Of a stretch of DNA of 64,000 bases, positions 27,082 to 39,400 are shown piece by piece. Source of the stretch: Tritrichomonas musculus (taxonomy: Eukaryota; Parabasalia; Tritrichomonadida; Tritrichomonadidae). The stretch lies in assembly GCA_039105265.1 (NCBI GenBank), contig JAPFFF010000005.1:7363501-7427500 (forward strand), in the 5' to 3' direction. Under the pieces are notes generated by a model. That model did not search any database. It saw only the letters and a program-made list of their open reading frames with translations, and was not told where the DNA came from. Position 1 is the stretch's first letter; each line of letters starts with the position of its first letter. Both the position numbers and the translations under genes were made by a program.

Positions 27082-28908
27082 ATGAGTTTTTCAAACGCTA
27101 TCATAAAAAATTTAAATAAAGAAGGTGATATATTAAATTATTTCAATAATACTTTAAGAAATTATATTTCAAAAAATGGAGGTGATAATACTTTTTCAAT
27201 GATTACAGAAGATTTTCATGTTCAAGACCCACCAATGAATGTTGGTTTGAAAACAAAAATTAAATTAACAAATCCAACTCATTCAATTAGTCAAATTGAA
27301 AAAGGTTTTATAAATATCACTTTAGATTTAATTTTATCATTGAATTATTTGCATTCAATCAAAGGAAAAATTAATGACCCAAATGAATTTTATCAAATAT
27401 TTGTAGGTTTTAAGAATGCTGTTGAATTCTTTTCAGAAATTCGATTTTATATTGATGAACAATTAATTGATTATGCTCAAAATGATGCAATTAGAGAATC
27501 ATTTGCTTATAATTCAATTAGACCAAAAAATGTTAAGAAAAATTCAATAAATTCACATTCTTTATGGGAAGATGTTCAGAATTTTTCATCAAATGTTTGT
27601 GGAGTTTATGTTCCATTAGTTGAATTAATTAATTCAAAGAAAGTTAAAGTTCAATTAGAATTAATAATTCCATTTACTGACCAATTAGCAATTCATTCTT
27701 GGCAATTGTATCCAAATAGAATTTTGGGAGAAATTGAAGAAGAAGTCAAAACGTCATTAGATGCTTTAGTTTGGTGTTTTGTTTCACCTAAGAATGTTTG
27801 TGAGAAAAAAAGAAAATTATGTTTAATTAATGATTGGGAAAATATGATTGAATTTCCTGATTTTATTCCATTTACTCAACATTTTACTCAAATTGGTAAT
27901 TATGCAAAAATTATTCGTTCAATTGAAGAAATTTCAAAACCACATCAAGGAGAAGATGAATTGTCTTGGAATAAAAATTATGATAATTATATAACATCAA
28001 AATTAGGTCCACTCAAATATTCTGATGTAAAACAAAATCATTATAATTATTGGCAAGTTGGTTTTGCTAAATTAAATTGTGAAGGAGGTAGGATTCAAAT
28101 AGCTCGTTCAAATTGTTGTGGTTTTGGATTGAAAAATGATGTTGAACAAAATTTAATGTCAACTTTTGAAGAACCTTTAATAATTCCAACTCAAGAAATT
28201 AAAAGAATTGTATTTGACCAAAGAGCTGAAAAAAATGGTTTTACTCATTTGGCAAAAACTTTACCTTTGAATAATGTTTCAAAGATTTCAATGATGTTTC
28301 CAAGACATTCAAATGATTGTACAGTTTTTCAAAATATAATGTATGAAAATTGTCAATTATTTGTTGGTCAAAGATTATATCCAGACACAATGTTTGAAAC
28401 AACTTGGGACGGTAGATTTTTAAATTATCAATTAATGTCAAATCAATTAGATGGACCAATTGAAGCAACAGATGAATTTATTAATTCAATTTGTATACCA
28501 TTGAATGATTCAAAAAGAATATTTTCAGAAACAAATGACCCAAATACTGATAAACCCCCTGCTGGAGATAGATTAAATACAATCACAGATAATACAAGTT
28601 TTCAAATGAATTTTCAAATTGAAAGAGGAAATTGTGGTTATACTTTTGATGGTATTCAATCAAATGAAAATCCAATAATTATTCAATTTAAAGGACAACC
28701 AAGATTTCAAGGTGAAGATGATTCATATTATTATCCAGAAATCAAAGAAAAAGTTGACCATCAAAATGTTAAATTTGATATTGAAATAAATGAAGATATT
28801 CATCCACCTCCTCCAGAAATGTGGTTATCTCAAACAACTTATTGGGTTTGGTCAATTCAAGATGGTGTCAAATATTATCAATATGGAATTCCAAGTGGTT
28901 ATAATTAA
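27082..28908 (+). CDS. Major capsid protein, Polinton double jelly-roll type
   Basis: A 608-residue protein with the length and block order of Polinton major capsid proteins: DPPMNVGLKTKIKLTN near residue 50, HSISQIEKGFINITLDL, then GVYVPLVELI, VQLELIIPFTDQL and WQLYPNRILGEIEEEV in the first half. The second half has MMFPRHSNDCTVFQNIMYEN, a LYPDTMFETTWDGRF block and a closing MWLSQTTYWVWSIQDGVKYY. Capsid trimers of this fold form icosahedral shells. The frame looks whole. It is followed after 55 bases by a diverged paralogue. Assignment rests on blocks and context, not on a search. Confidence 0.8.
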   Translation: MSFSNAIIKNLNKEGDILNYFNNTLRNYISKNGGDNTFSMITEDFHVQDPPMNVGLKTKIKLTNPTHSISQIEKGFINITLDLILSLNYLHSIKGKINDPNEFYQIFVGFKNAVEFFSEIRFYIDEQLIDYAQNDAIRESFAYNSIRPKNVKKNSINSHSLWEDVQNFSSNVCGVYVPLVELINSKKVKVQLELIIPFTDQLAIHSWQLYPNRILGEIEEEVKTSLDALVWCFVSPKNVCEKKRKLCLINDWENMIEFPDFIPFTQHFTQIGNYAKIIRSIEEISKPHQGEDELSWNKNYDNYITSKLGPLKYSDVKQNHYNYWQVGFAKLNCEGGRIQIARSNCCGFGLKNDVEQNLMSTFEEPLIIPTQEIKRIVFDQRAEKNGFTHLAKTLPLNNVSKISMMFPRHSNDCTVFQNIMYENCQLFVGQRLYPDTMFETTWDGRFLNYQLMSNQLDGPIEATDEFINSICIPLNDSKRIFSETNDPNTDKPPAGDRLNTITDNTSFQMNFQIERGNCGYTFDGIQSNENPIIIQFKGQPRFQGEDDSYYYPEIKEKVDHQNVKFDIEINEDIHPPPPEMWLSQTTYWVWSIQDGVKYYQYGIPSGYN

Positions 28909-28927
28909 AAAAGGTTTTTAAAAATAA

Positions 28928-28936
28928 TTTTTTATT
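28928..28936 (+). promoter_or_regulatory. TTTTTTATT tract before the second capsid gene
   Basis: An exact TTTTTTATT lies 28 bases before the ATG at 28,964, between two capsid-type genes. Confidence 0.4.
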
Positions 28937-28963
28937 TTTTTTCTTCTATTTAAAAAAAATTAA

Positions 28964-29335
28964 ATGACATTCCAAAACGTTCAATTGAAAAATTCAGGTA
29001 ATGATGAAGGTGATATTTTGAATTTCTTTGATAATGAATTACGTTCATTAGTTCAGAAAAATGGTGGAGACCATACATTTTCATTTGTTTGTGAAGAATT
29101 CAGAGATAAAGACCCTCCAATGGCTTTAGGTTTGAAAACAAAAATGAGATTAACTCATTCTGCTCATACAATTAGTCAAATTGAAAAAGGTTTTATTAAT
29201 ATGAAAATTGAATTTAGAGTTAAATTTGATAAACCAATTGATGAAACTGCATTTGAGAAAGATTATAATGATTTAAATCAAATTTTCATTGGATTTAAAG
29301 ATGCTGTTGAATTATTCTCTGAAATTAGATTTTTC
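28964..29335 (+). pseudogene. Second major-capsid-type gene, part left of insertion
   Basis: The beginning of a paralogue of the 27,082 capsid gene, with the same blocks: GDILNFFDNELRSLVQKNGG, DPPMALGLKTKMRLTHS and HTISQIEKGFINMKIEF. The part shown ends where a 1.9-kb DNA insertion starts. The gene is therefore broken in this copy by an inserted element. Two capsid-type genes in tandem suggest either an old duplication with specialisation or a mosaic shell. Confidence 0.75.
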
Positions 29336-31216
29336 AGAGGAGATGAAAAACGAATTTGCTGAAGGGTTTGGATAAATATTTTGCCACAGCATTTTATACT
29401 TATTTATGAATATAAATATACACTTTTTATGAAGATTTAGTCCTTCAATTTTGAGAAAATAGGTTGACAATATATGATGTGATTTCATGACCGTTTGAAG
29501 ATACTTGAATATTATTAAAAAATTAATAATAATATTAATATAACTAGATGAAATAATATTTCAAAATAGTTTAATTTTAAATATTCTTTGAAATATTGCC
29601 AAAACAATTTTTTTGGTAATATTTTTCTTAAATATCTTTTTATAATTTTCACCCGGTATTGAGTTACATAAATATTTAATCATGTAATAAATATTAAATC
29701 CATAAATATGCTTTTTAAAAAAGAATATTATATAGAATAACATAAAAAAATCAGTTATTTATAAAGCTATATATTAAACGATCATATTCTATTCATATTT
29801 TCAATATATCAGAATATTTGAATTTAATATTATTCAAATTATCTAAAAAATTAAATAGGCAATAAGTTCTTCAAAAAAGAATATTTTTGATTCGTTTCGA
29901 TTTATTCAATAATTATTTTTGAATAATTTGATGTTGTAAACATAGATTTCGAATATCAAAAGCTTAATGCTATCATATTTTTATTTGATACATTGTATTA
30001 AAGATTACATAAAAAAGAGAAAACCATATAATAAAATATTGTAAAATAAATTAAGTGTAGCAAAAAGTTTAGCTGTTCAAAATAAAAAGCATGCAAATAA
30101 TTATGCATTTCATATATCTCAATCAATAAATGTAGAATGAATAAAAATTTAATATTATTTTAATTATACCACTTATTAAAATGATAGATATTCATATAAA
30201 AAACTTCTATAATAAATCTTTAGAGAATTTTTGAGGAAAACTTTAGTTTTAAAAAACTTTTTCAGAGATACAGAATATTTTAAAATGTAAATTTTCCAAA
30301 ATTACAGGAGAAATTTTTAAATTAAAACATGAATTTATAAATTATAATAGATATAAAATTAATATAATATATTAATGATTCAATTCTTTCTGCAAAAAAT
30401 TTAATATGATCCAAAATATGATCAAAATGTACGTTTATTTTATATTTAACGTATTTTTCAAATTAAACACAAATATCTTGGAAAATTTTAAAATCTTTTG
30501 ATATAATTATAATTTATATAACAAAAAAATTATTAAAACATACATATTTATCAAAAAAGTAAGATTTGCTATTTGCAATGAATTGGAAAATCAATTTAAT
30601 TTAATATTCAAACGCTTAAACAAAATGGCTTTTAGTTTCGCCAGAAAATATTTTTGCTATTTAAAATATATTATTTAACAAATTTATTTTATTTTTTATT
30701 TTTACTTAAATACTTACATAAAAAAAGATTCACATCATTTTTTTGGATCAAAGTGTCAAAAAAACGAAAATTATGCAAAATTAAAATGGCTTAAATTTTT
30801 TATCTAGAAAAAAAATTCACAAATTCATAATATTTTTATTATGAACATGTTATGTCTTATCAATGCTTAAAAAATCTCGATACCGGGTGATCTGTAAATT
30901 TTTTTTTGCGTTTGAAGTTTTGTGAAAAAATTGATGTTTTTTCGTTTTCATATGATCAACATTGATTTATTAGTTTCCGATCAATGATCTAAAAACAACT
31001 TAGGATATTAATACTTATTTTCTATTTCTTTTAAATCAGTCACTGCCAGATCACGAAAAAGGGTATCTAAAAAATTGAATTTGTCACCTCATTTTTTCGA
31101 AAGGTAGGCTAGTTATAACAAATTTAAGAGAATATATTAGTTAGTGCATTAATTATCTATCGAATGGCATATATATTGTTTGCCATAATTGCATATTTAT
31201 AAAATGCATCTCCTCT
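29336..31216. mobile_element. 1.9-kb non-coding DNA insertion with terminal inverted repeats
   Basis: The insertion begins AGAGGAGATG and ends CATCTCCTCT, a perfect 10-bp inverted repeat. The flanking GATTTTTC is present on both sides (29,328 to 29,335 and 31,217 to 31,224), which is an 8-bp target duplication. The ends can also be read as an 11-bp repeat starting CAGAGG with a 6-bp duplication, because the bases match either way. The interior is very AT-rich, full of stops in all frames, with no transposase, so it is a non-autonomous DNA transposon (large MITE). An 8-bp duplication would fit hAT or P-type families. The base composition and lack of genes contrast sharply with the element around it. 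Confidence 0.85.
29649..30890. repeat. Internal inverted repeat TCACCCGGTATTGAG
   Basis: TCACCCGGTATTGAG at 29,649 to 29,663 has an inverted copy at 30,876 to 30,890 (CTCGATACCGGGTGA, one mismatch). In such AT-rich DNA, a 15-base GC-containing inverted pair is unlikely by chance. It may mark the ends of an older element nested inside the insertion, or internal transposase-binding sites. Confidence 0.6.
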
Positions 31217-32733
31217 GATTTTTCATTGATGGTCAATTAGTTGATTATGCTCAAACTGAAGCAATTCGAGAATCTTATGCATACAATGTCATCAGACCAA
31301 GAGATGTAAAGAAATCTGCACCTCATGCACATAGTTTGTGGGAAGATGTTTCAAATTATATGCCAAATGTTTGTGGAGTTTATGTACCTTTATCAAAATT
31401 CCAAGGAGGAAAATCCGTTAAAGTTCAATTTGAATTAGTTATTCCATTCACTGACCAATTAGTTTTACAAGCTTGGAGATTGTATCCAAATAGAATTTTG
31501 GGAGAAATTGAAGAAGAAGTCAAAACATCATTAGAAGCTTTAGTTTGGTGTCAAGTTCCTCCAAAAGCAATTGCAGACGTTCAAAAATTCTGGGGATGTG
31601 ATTTGACTGAAGAAGTCAAAAAGCAAGACGAAATAGAGGAACAAGCACTCAATGTTGATGGTGATGCTGATTACACAGAAAAAGACCCCACAAAAATTCC
31701 AACGGTTCATGATGCTCCTCCTTTTGTACCAATCACAACCAATTTCACTCAACTTGGAAATCCTTCTCAAATTGTTGTAAGTGTTAAAGATTCTAACGGT
31801 GTTGAAGATTTGAGAGAAAGACCGTTAGATAAAGTTCTTGGTTCTGGTGATTTTTTAACAGATAAATTAACGGTTTGGTCTTGTGAAGAAAGAACGTTAT
31901 CAGTTGTTGCAAATTCAGGTCATATTTCAATGGCACGTACAAATTGTGCTGGTTTTGGTATTACACAAGAAGTAATTGAAGGTTTGATGTCATCTTTAGA
32001 AAATCCAATTATTATTCCTGCTCAAGAATTGACAAGACATATATTTGAAAATTCACCTTCAGCAAATGGTTTCTCAACTTTATCAAAATCAATTCCTTTA
32101 CATAATGCTACAAATATTACAATGATGTTTCCAAGAAGTACGTTAGATTGTACAGTTTTTCAGAACATTATGTACGAAAAATGTCAATTATTTGTTAATA
32201 AGAAATTGTATCCAGATATGGAATTTGAAGACACATTTGGAGGTAGATTTGTTCAATATCAATTGATGGCAAATGAATTAGATGGTCCAATTGAAGCAAC
32301 AGAAGAATATATGAGGTCAATTGATACACCTTTAAATGATGCTTTTCATAGATTCTATCAAGATGGTGAAGGAAATGGAGATTTGAAACCAAGAGGTCAA
32401 AGAAGAAGGTGGATTGGTACTGATAATACTAATTTTGGTATCAATTTTCAATTGGAAAGAGGGAATGCAGGTTATGTATTTGATGGAATTGATACAGGTA
32501 CTCATTCAATTACTGTTCAATTCAAAGGAAGCCCAATTTATTCAAATGAATTAGATTCTTATTATAATCCAAGATTGGTATCAAATTATGATGGTAAAAA
32601 ATTGACTTGGGATTTGAAAAATCATCATCCACCTGCTCCAGAAATGTGGATTTGTTCAGATACCTATTGGACTTGGTCAATTCAAGATGGTGTCAAATAT
32701 TATCATTTAGGTATTCCAGAAGGATACAATTAA
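31217..32733 (+). pseudogene. Second major-capsid-type gene, part right of insertion
   Basis: The remainder of the capsid paralogue beyond the insertion. It reads VDYAQTEAIRESYAYNVIRP, GVYVPLSKFQG, VQFELVIPFTDQL and WRLYPNRILGEIEEEV, then MMFPRSTLDCTVFQNIMYEK and WTWSIQDGVKYYHLGIPEGYN-type blocks, all matching the 27,082 gene at moderate identity. It differs by an added acidic segment near 31,620 to 31,690 (KQDEIEEQALNVDGDADYTE) that the first copy lacks. The divergence, spread evenly along the gene, says the duplication is old compared with the insertion. Confidence 0.75.
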
Positions 32734-32750
32734 AAAAAAAAATTGAGTAT

Positions 32751-32759
32751 TTTTTTATT
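32751..32759 (+). promoter_or_regulatory. TTTTTTATT tract before the minor capsid gene
   Basis: An exact TTTTTTATT is followed by GAATATTTAAAATG with the ATG at 32,771. A near-identical arrangement (TTTTTTATTGAATATT) precedes the minus-strand gene starting at 42,700. Confidence 0.5.
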
Positions 32760-32770
32760 GAATATTTAAA

Positions 32771-33376
32771 ATGACTAGACCAGTTGTCAATTTTACTCAA
32801 CCAATTGAATATTATGAACCACCTACTAGAAAAACTTATTATCCAATTAGAGGTTGGAAAACGTTAGACGAAATTCAAACTTTTTGGGGAAATAAAATTG
32901 AATTATTTCATCCACATTTCAATCCTGAATTAATTGATTTTAAAGTCATCACAAATCTTGATGATTTAACTCCAGAAGAATTGAAAAAGTTAAATAATTT
33001 AAGAGTATTAGTTGATTATTATAATAATAATTATCCTAAGAAAACTTTTCAATATGATTTGAATACTAAGAAATTTAAATTTAATTTTCCAAGTGCTTTT
33101 ATTCAATCTAAACGTCAAAAATATGTTGTATTTCAATATTGTAGAGCAACTTGTGATGGTTATATTGATGGAGAAACTGAAATTCATTGTGATTTTATAC
33201 CAAGAGATGATTTTTGTGATGGATTGATTTGGTATGCAAATGTTGTTCCACCAGATGATAATAGAAAATATGAAATGATAAATACAAAAACTCATTTTCA
33301 TATTTGGTTCACAAATGCAATTGGTCAAGTTATTTGTCCAGACAATTTTGTATTATTCTTGAAATTGATTTACTAA
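32771..33376 (+). CDS. Putative minor capsid (penton-like) protein
   Basis: This encodes 201 residues starting MTRPVVNFTQPIEYYEPPTR. The second half looks beta-rich with several cysteines and aromatic residues (VVFQYCRATCDGYIDGETEI, then FCDGLIWYANVVPPDD). It directly follows the capsid genes, where Polintons and virophages often keep the single jelly-roll penton gene, and the size is on the small side for that family. The call rests on position and general character; a fibre chaperone or another capsid cement protein is possible. It has the TTTTTTATT leader of the structural genes. Confidence 0.45.
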   Translation: MTRPVVNFTQPIEYYEPPTRKTYYPIRGWKTLDEIQTFWGNKIELFHPHFNPELIDFKVITNLDDLTPEELKKLNNLRVLVDYYNNNYPKKTFQYDLNTKKFKFNFPSAFIQSKRQKYVVFQYCRATCDGYIDGETEIHCDFIPRDDFCDGLIWYANVVPPDDNRKYEMINTKTHFHIWFTNAIGQVICPDNFVLFLKLIY

Positions 33377-33385
33377 AAAGAACAT

Positions 33386-33394
33386 TTTTTTATT
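33386..33394 (+). promoter_or_regulatory. TTTTTTATT tract before the fibre gene
   Basis: An exact TTTTTTATT is followed by TTTGTATTCAAATG with the ATG at 33,406. It supports this start over the longer opening that extends upstream into the previous gene. Confidence 0.5.
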
Positions 33395-33405
33395 TTTGTA
33401 TTCAA

Positions 33406-36400
33406 ATGACAGGTATCATTACTAAAGAAAATGCCACAAATTATGCTTTTTATAATACATCAATTTTAGGAGGAGGAGGTGGTGGTTCAAGTGGTGGTGA
33501 TAGTTCAATAAATGGAAATATTGTTTGTAATTCAATTTCAATTGATGAAGTTGCTAGATTTGATAAAACAAAACAATTAAAAGCTAGAATATTATCAGAT
33601 TTGTATTGTGATAGCAATATTTTTATGAAAAATCCAGAATTTGATGAAACAAAAGAAGAATCAGAAGAAAATCCAAAATACTATTCAATTAATAATTTCA
33701 CTAATAATATGAATGATTATGTTCAATATATTCATGATTTAAAAGAAAAGATTGAAATAACTGATAATAAAGAAGTATTATTGAATAAAAATATTCAAAT
33801 TAATTCACCAGATGAAAAAACAATGAAAAATTGTTCATTAGATGAAGTTTCTAAACAACTTTCAATTTTGAAAACAATTAATGGTTTCAAAGATAATTTT
33901 GAAAGATATTTTGAATTTAAAGCAGGTGATTGTTATGTTAAACAACCATTATCATTTATCGGCAATTATTTCAGTGAAACAAAATATTGGACAACAAATA
34001 AAATTTGTTCTGTTTTGAGTGCAATTATTGATGAAAATTATAAAGAATTGAATAGAATTTATACACAAAGACAAAATTATTTAGACCGTAAAACAATTCC
34101 CAAAGAAACAAGAGATATTGAATTATTAGCTGATGATGAAGATGAGGTACCAAAATTGTTTAATGATTTTTATGAAAATGATTATTATTTAAATGAATTG
34201 ATAACAAGTGCTTCTGAAGTTATTCAATATTTAGGTAAGAATTCAATTTTAAGTGAAGCTTTAAAAAGTAAGATTTCAAAAACTCCAATGAATTGGATGA
34301 TTTTATATTCAATTGGTTATTCAACTTGGTATGAAAAATTTTCTTTAACAAAAATTGAAGAGAATAAATTATTATTTGAAATACCAGAAACTTATCAATA
34401 CTCAAGATTTTTAATTTATGTTTTCGATTCAGAATTACATAGAATTGAAGATGATATTAGTCATGTTCAATATATCTTTGAAATATCAAAACTTGATAAT
34501 AATTCTTATGAATTTCATTCAAATATTAATGCAATTATTATTGAAACAGAAGAAAATAATTTTAAAGTTAGAATTGAAAGTGATTCATTTCAAAATGAAA
34601 TTAATGATTTAACTAGTAGATGTCAAATGTATTATACTTATGAAAATGATTCCACTTTTTCTGAATATTTTTCACAATTTGTTAAAAAAGATGAACTTGA
34701 TTCATATTTCACAATTTCTCCAGGAATAAATAATTTTGATATTGAAAATAAATATATTTCTCATAAAACTGAAACAATAAATGGTCTTGAATGTAATTTA
34801 TTAATTATTGATATTCCAGAAGAAAGAAAACAACAATTCTTAAATTATCATCGACCTATATTCAAAATTGTATTAAGAAAGAAAGTAATTTTTGATGAAC
34901 AAGGTCATTATTTCAATGAATTTTATATTTCAACCAAAAATAATCAAATTCATTGTCCAGTTATAATTTATGACCAACTCAATAAATATTGTATTATAAC
35001 TGATACAACTTCAATAGTTTCAAGGGCAATTGGTGATGCGGATGAATCTTTTTTATATAATACATTTTATATTGCTTTTGATAAAAGATTATCAATTGAC
35101 CCTTACAAATTATATTTGAATGGTGAATTAGCAATTTATAATCAATTTGAACCAACAACTTTAAAAACCGATAATGCAATTAAATGTTCAATTATTGAAG
35201 CCGATAATGCATTGAAATTACATAAATCAGATAATTTATATTTATATAAGCCAGATATAATTACTGAAGATAATGAATATTATAAAATGGTTTTCAAAAT
35301 TCCTTCAAATTATGAAATTCCAGATAAATTAGAATTTGTTTTCAAAGATTATTGTTTTTTAAATGAATGGTTTTTAAGATGGAATTCAATTGAGAATCAA
35401 TGGGAAGGTATTAATTGTTTAGGTAAATTAACTGGAAAAATAATTTCAAAATTACAGAAAAATAATTCAAAACAAAATTCTGATGGTGCTCATGGTAGTT
35501 TCATTTTAATGAAAGATTGTGAATCAAATAGAAATTTGATTCCAAATAATGATAAAGGAATTTTTATGGATTTTATTGAAAATAGTTCAATTAAAACAAA
35601 AATTTGGTTTTCAAATAAAAAAGATAAATCAGAAGATGGTGATTTATATGATATTAAATGGGAATTTGATAAAAAATTGAATGGAGAAAGTTGTGAAGGT
35701 TATGATTTATTAAATTGTTATTTCTCTTTTGGAAATTTATCAAGTGGAAAATTTAATTATTTAAATTTAGCAAAAGTTGAATTAATTATTACACAAAATG
35801 GTTCATTAACTTCAAATACTTTAACTTTTATTAGTTTAGGAATTAGAAGAACAACTAAAAATGATAGAGCTTATATTGAATTAAAACCTCAATATGATTG
35901 TATTGAACAAGTTGCTTTTACTTGGAAAGATTCAAAAATTGAAAAAGGGAATAAAAATATTGAATTATATTTTAAGAAAAATTTAGTTCAACCAATTGAA
36001 CAATTTGATTGGGATTCAAATACAAATCCATTTCAATATATTATTCAAAATCAATTCTATGAAATTTCACCAAGACCTGATGCTGCAACAACTTTATATA
36101 CAGATTATAACATCACTAGTTCAAAAATAATAACAGCCGATAACATAACAACAATGAGAAGTGATTTAAATATGGTTTCAAATAATGTTGATGTTATTAA
36201 TTTTGATATGGAAAGAGTTAAAAGAGATGTTGATATATTGAATTATGAAATGGCAATTCAAATTTTGAAAACTCAATATTTAGAACAAGAAGTCAATAAA
36301 GTCAAAATCCGTGCAAATGTTGCATTAGGTTTTGGAATTGCAGGAACTTTTTTAGGGGCAACAGGTTTATTATTGAATCCAAATGTTATTGATTTTGGAA

Positions 36401-39400
36401 ATAGAGCTATTGACCAAATCAAAAAGACGGATATTTCAAATACAATTCAAAGATGGATTTTTGGTGAACAAGATGATTTACAAGAACTTATATATATTCC
36501 AAAAGAACCAAATTCAGTACCACATCCACCTCTTCCAGGTGAAATTATTGACCCAAGCAATATTTTAATTGAATCTGGTGGAAGTGCTCAAAGATTGATT
36601 GGACAATCAAATCTTGACCGTTATATGGAAAATTTGAGATGGTTGGTCTCTCAAACATCTCTCCCAGAAAACTTCCCTTATCAAGACACTTGGATGGAGA
36701 GAATATGTAATTTATGTGGTAGAGTCATTGAGGAATTTCCAAATATAACTCTTCCTGAAGATTTTTTTGATTTGTATCAAATCGGAATTGTTGGACCAAA
36801 TGTTAGAAGTGTTCAATTAGGAATCGAGGATAAAAATAAATTGAAACCTTTAATTGATTGGTGTGATTCAAAAAATGAAAATTTGTTAGATTCTTCAAAA
36901 TTTGAAGATAATTGGATTAATCCTGAAAAAGCTTTACCATCAATTTCAGTTGTTTTAGAAATTTGTGAAAATTATCGTAATTCATTGAAATTCCCATTCA
37001 AAATGTTAGCTTATCAAATATTAGAAAATGATTATTTGACAAAACAAAATGATTTTGTTAAAAATTCAGAAATAGATTCAATTATTTCAAATAAAATAAC
37101 TGAAATTCAACCTTCTGGTGAATCAAATTTCACAATTCAACCAGGAATAAATGATTTCTTTATTGAAAACAAATATATTTCTCATAAAAGTGAAACAATA
37201 AATGGTCTTGAATGTAATTTATTAGTTATTGATATTCCAAATAATAGAAAACAACAATTCTTATCTTTCAATAGACCAATATTCAAAATTGTTTTAAGAA
37301 AAAATGTCATTTATGATTCAAATGGTAAATATATTAAAGAATTTTATATTTCAACCAAAAATAATCAAATTTTATGTCCTGTTATAATTTATGACCAACT
37401 CAATAAATATTGTACAATTAATGATACAACTTTGATAGCTACAAGGTCAATTGATGATGCTGATGGAAACTCATTAGATGGTAAATTTTATATTGCTTTT
37501 GATAAAAGATTATCAATTATTCCTTACAATTTATATTTGAGTGGTGATTTAAGTATTTTAAATCAATTTGAACCAACTTGTTTAAAAACTGATAAAGCAA
37601 TTAAATGTTCAATTATTGAAGCAGATAATGCATTGAAATTACACAAATCAGATGTTCATTATTTCTATAAACCTTCAATTATTACTGAAGATAATGAATT
37701 TTATAAAATGGTATTTTCAATTGAAGATTCTTATGAAATTCCAGATAAATTAGAATTTATTTTCAAAGAATCTTGTTTTGGTAATCAATGGTCTTTAACT
37801 TGGGATGGAACAAAATGGAATGGAAATAATAGAAAAGGTCATTTGAATGGAAAAGTAATTAATAAAATAAATTGGAGACCAACAGCTTCAAAAGAATTCA
37901 AAAATTGTTGTGGTTGTGCAGTTGTTGTTAAAATTTCTGATGAACATGTCAAAATAATTCAAAATAATGGAAAAGGTTTAATGGAAAGTTTGTTAACAAA
38001 TTATGTTAATAACTGTTGGATTGAAATGAGTGATGGTACAAGACATAATGGTTCTAAATTTAATATGACATTTGAACATCAATTACCTGCTTGGTCATCA
38101 AATGGTGAAAGTAATTCAAATTGGTTGGGTTATCATGGTACTTATATTCCTTATTTTGTATTAGAAAATACGTCATCTTTAAGATTTGATTTAATTGAAA
38201 AAATTTATATTGATATTTATGTAGGTGAATCAAGTTCAGCAACAAGATTATCTTTCAAACCTGATGGTGTAAAACATGAAGAAAAAGGTAAAAAATATTT
38301 AGATATTGTTCCTGTTAATGATACAATTGAAATGATTAGTTATGATTGGGGTGATTCAAATATTGATACAACAAAGAAAGATATTGAATTATATCTCAAA
38401 AAAGAATTAACAAATTCAATTGATGAAGTTAATTGGGATTCAAAAACAAATGCATTCAAATATATAATTGACCAACAATTTTATGAAATATCACCTAATC
38501 CAAATGCTGCAACAACTTTGTATACTGATTTCAATATAACTAGTTCAAAAATTATTACAGCAGATAACATAACAACAATGAGAAGTGATTTGAATGTTTT
38601 AACAAATAATTTTGATGTTGTTAGTTATGATGTTAAAGATATTACAGAAAAAGTTGATGTTTTGAATGCAGAAATGAGTGAAACAAAAAGAATTACAAAA
38701 CATTTACAAGAAGATATTGATGAAACAAGAATGATTGCTGATGTTGCTTTAGCGGTTGGAGTTGCTTCAATGTGTACTCAAATTGGTTCAACAGGTATAA
38801 GTTTTATCACAAATACAGGAAAATCAATGCTTCAAAGTTGTGCTGCTGCACCACTTGAATATGAAATGACTACAACAAGTATTTCAATTTTACCTTCAAT
38901 ACCAGTTGGTTATTCTTTACGTTCACCTTCAATTGATTTAACTCCTTTGAAAAATTGGTATAATTCAGAATATCAACAAATTCCAGAAATTAAATATGAA
39001 GAATATCAAAATAATTCAACTACTGCAACATCTTTAATAACTACATTTGATATTTGTAATCATTTCAGACATTCAATGAAACCAGCATTCAAAATGTTAA
39101 CAGAAAAAATTGAAGAAATTGATAATAATGATTATATTAAGAAAAGTGATTTAATTAGAAGTGATACAATTGATATCATAACTCATTATCAAGATGAACA
39201 AGCTGCGGTTTTATTTCAAGCAGAAGATGAATTAATAAATGGTATTTGTGTATTTAAATTATTTACCTCTGAAGGTCAAAAACAATTATATTTCAAAATT
39301 GAAGAAGGTGAAATAATTGAATATAAAGGTGTTGATACAACAACAACAATAGATGATATTACTCTTGATGGTAAAGAAAAATCAGAAGAATATAGAACAA

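Noticed and set aside
29336-31216. An intron in the capsid gene
   Set aside because: The segment has transposon-type inverted ends and a target duplication, and lacks the tight trichomonad splice signals.
33304-33405. Longer start for the fibre gene
   Set aside because: The upstream extension begins at TTG, overlaps the previous gene in another frame and lies before the TTTTTTATT leader.
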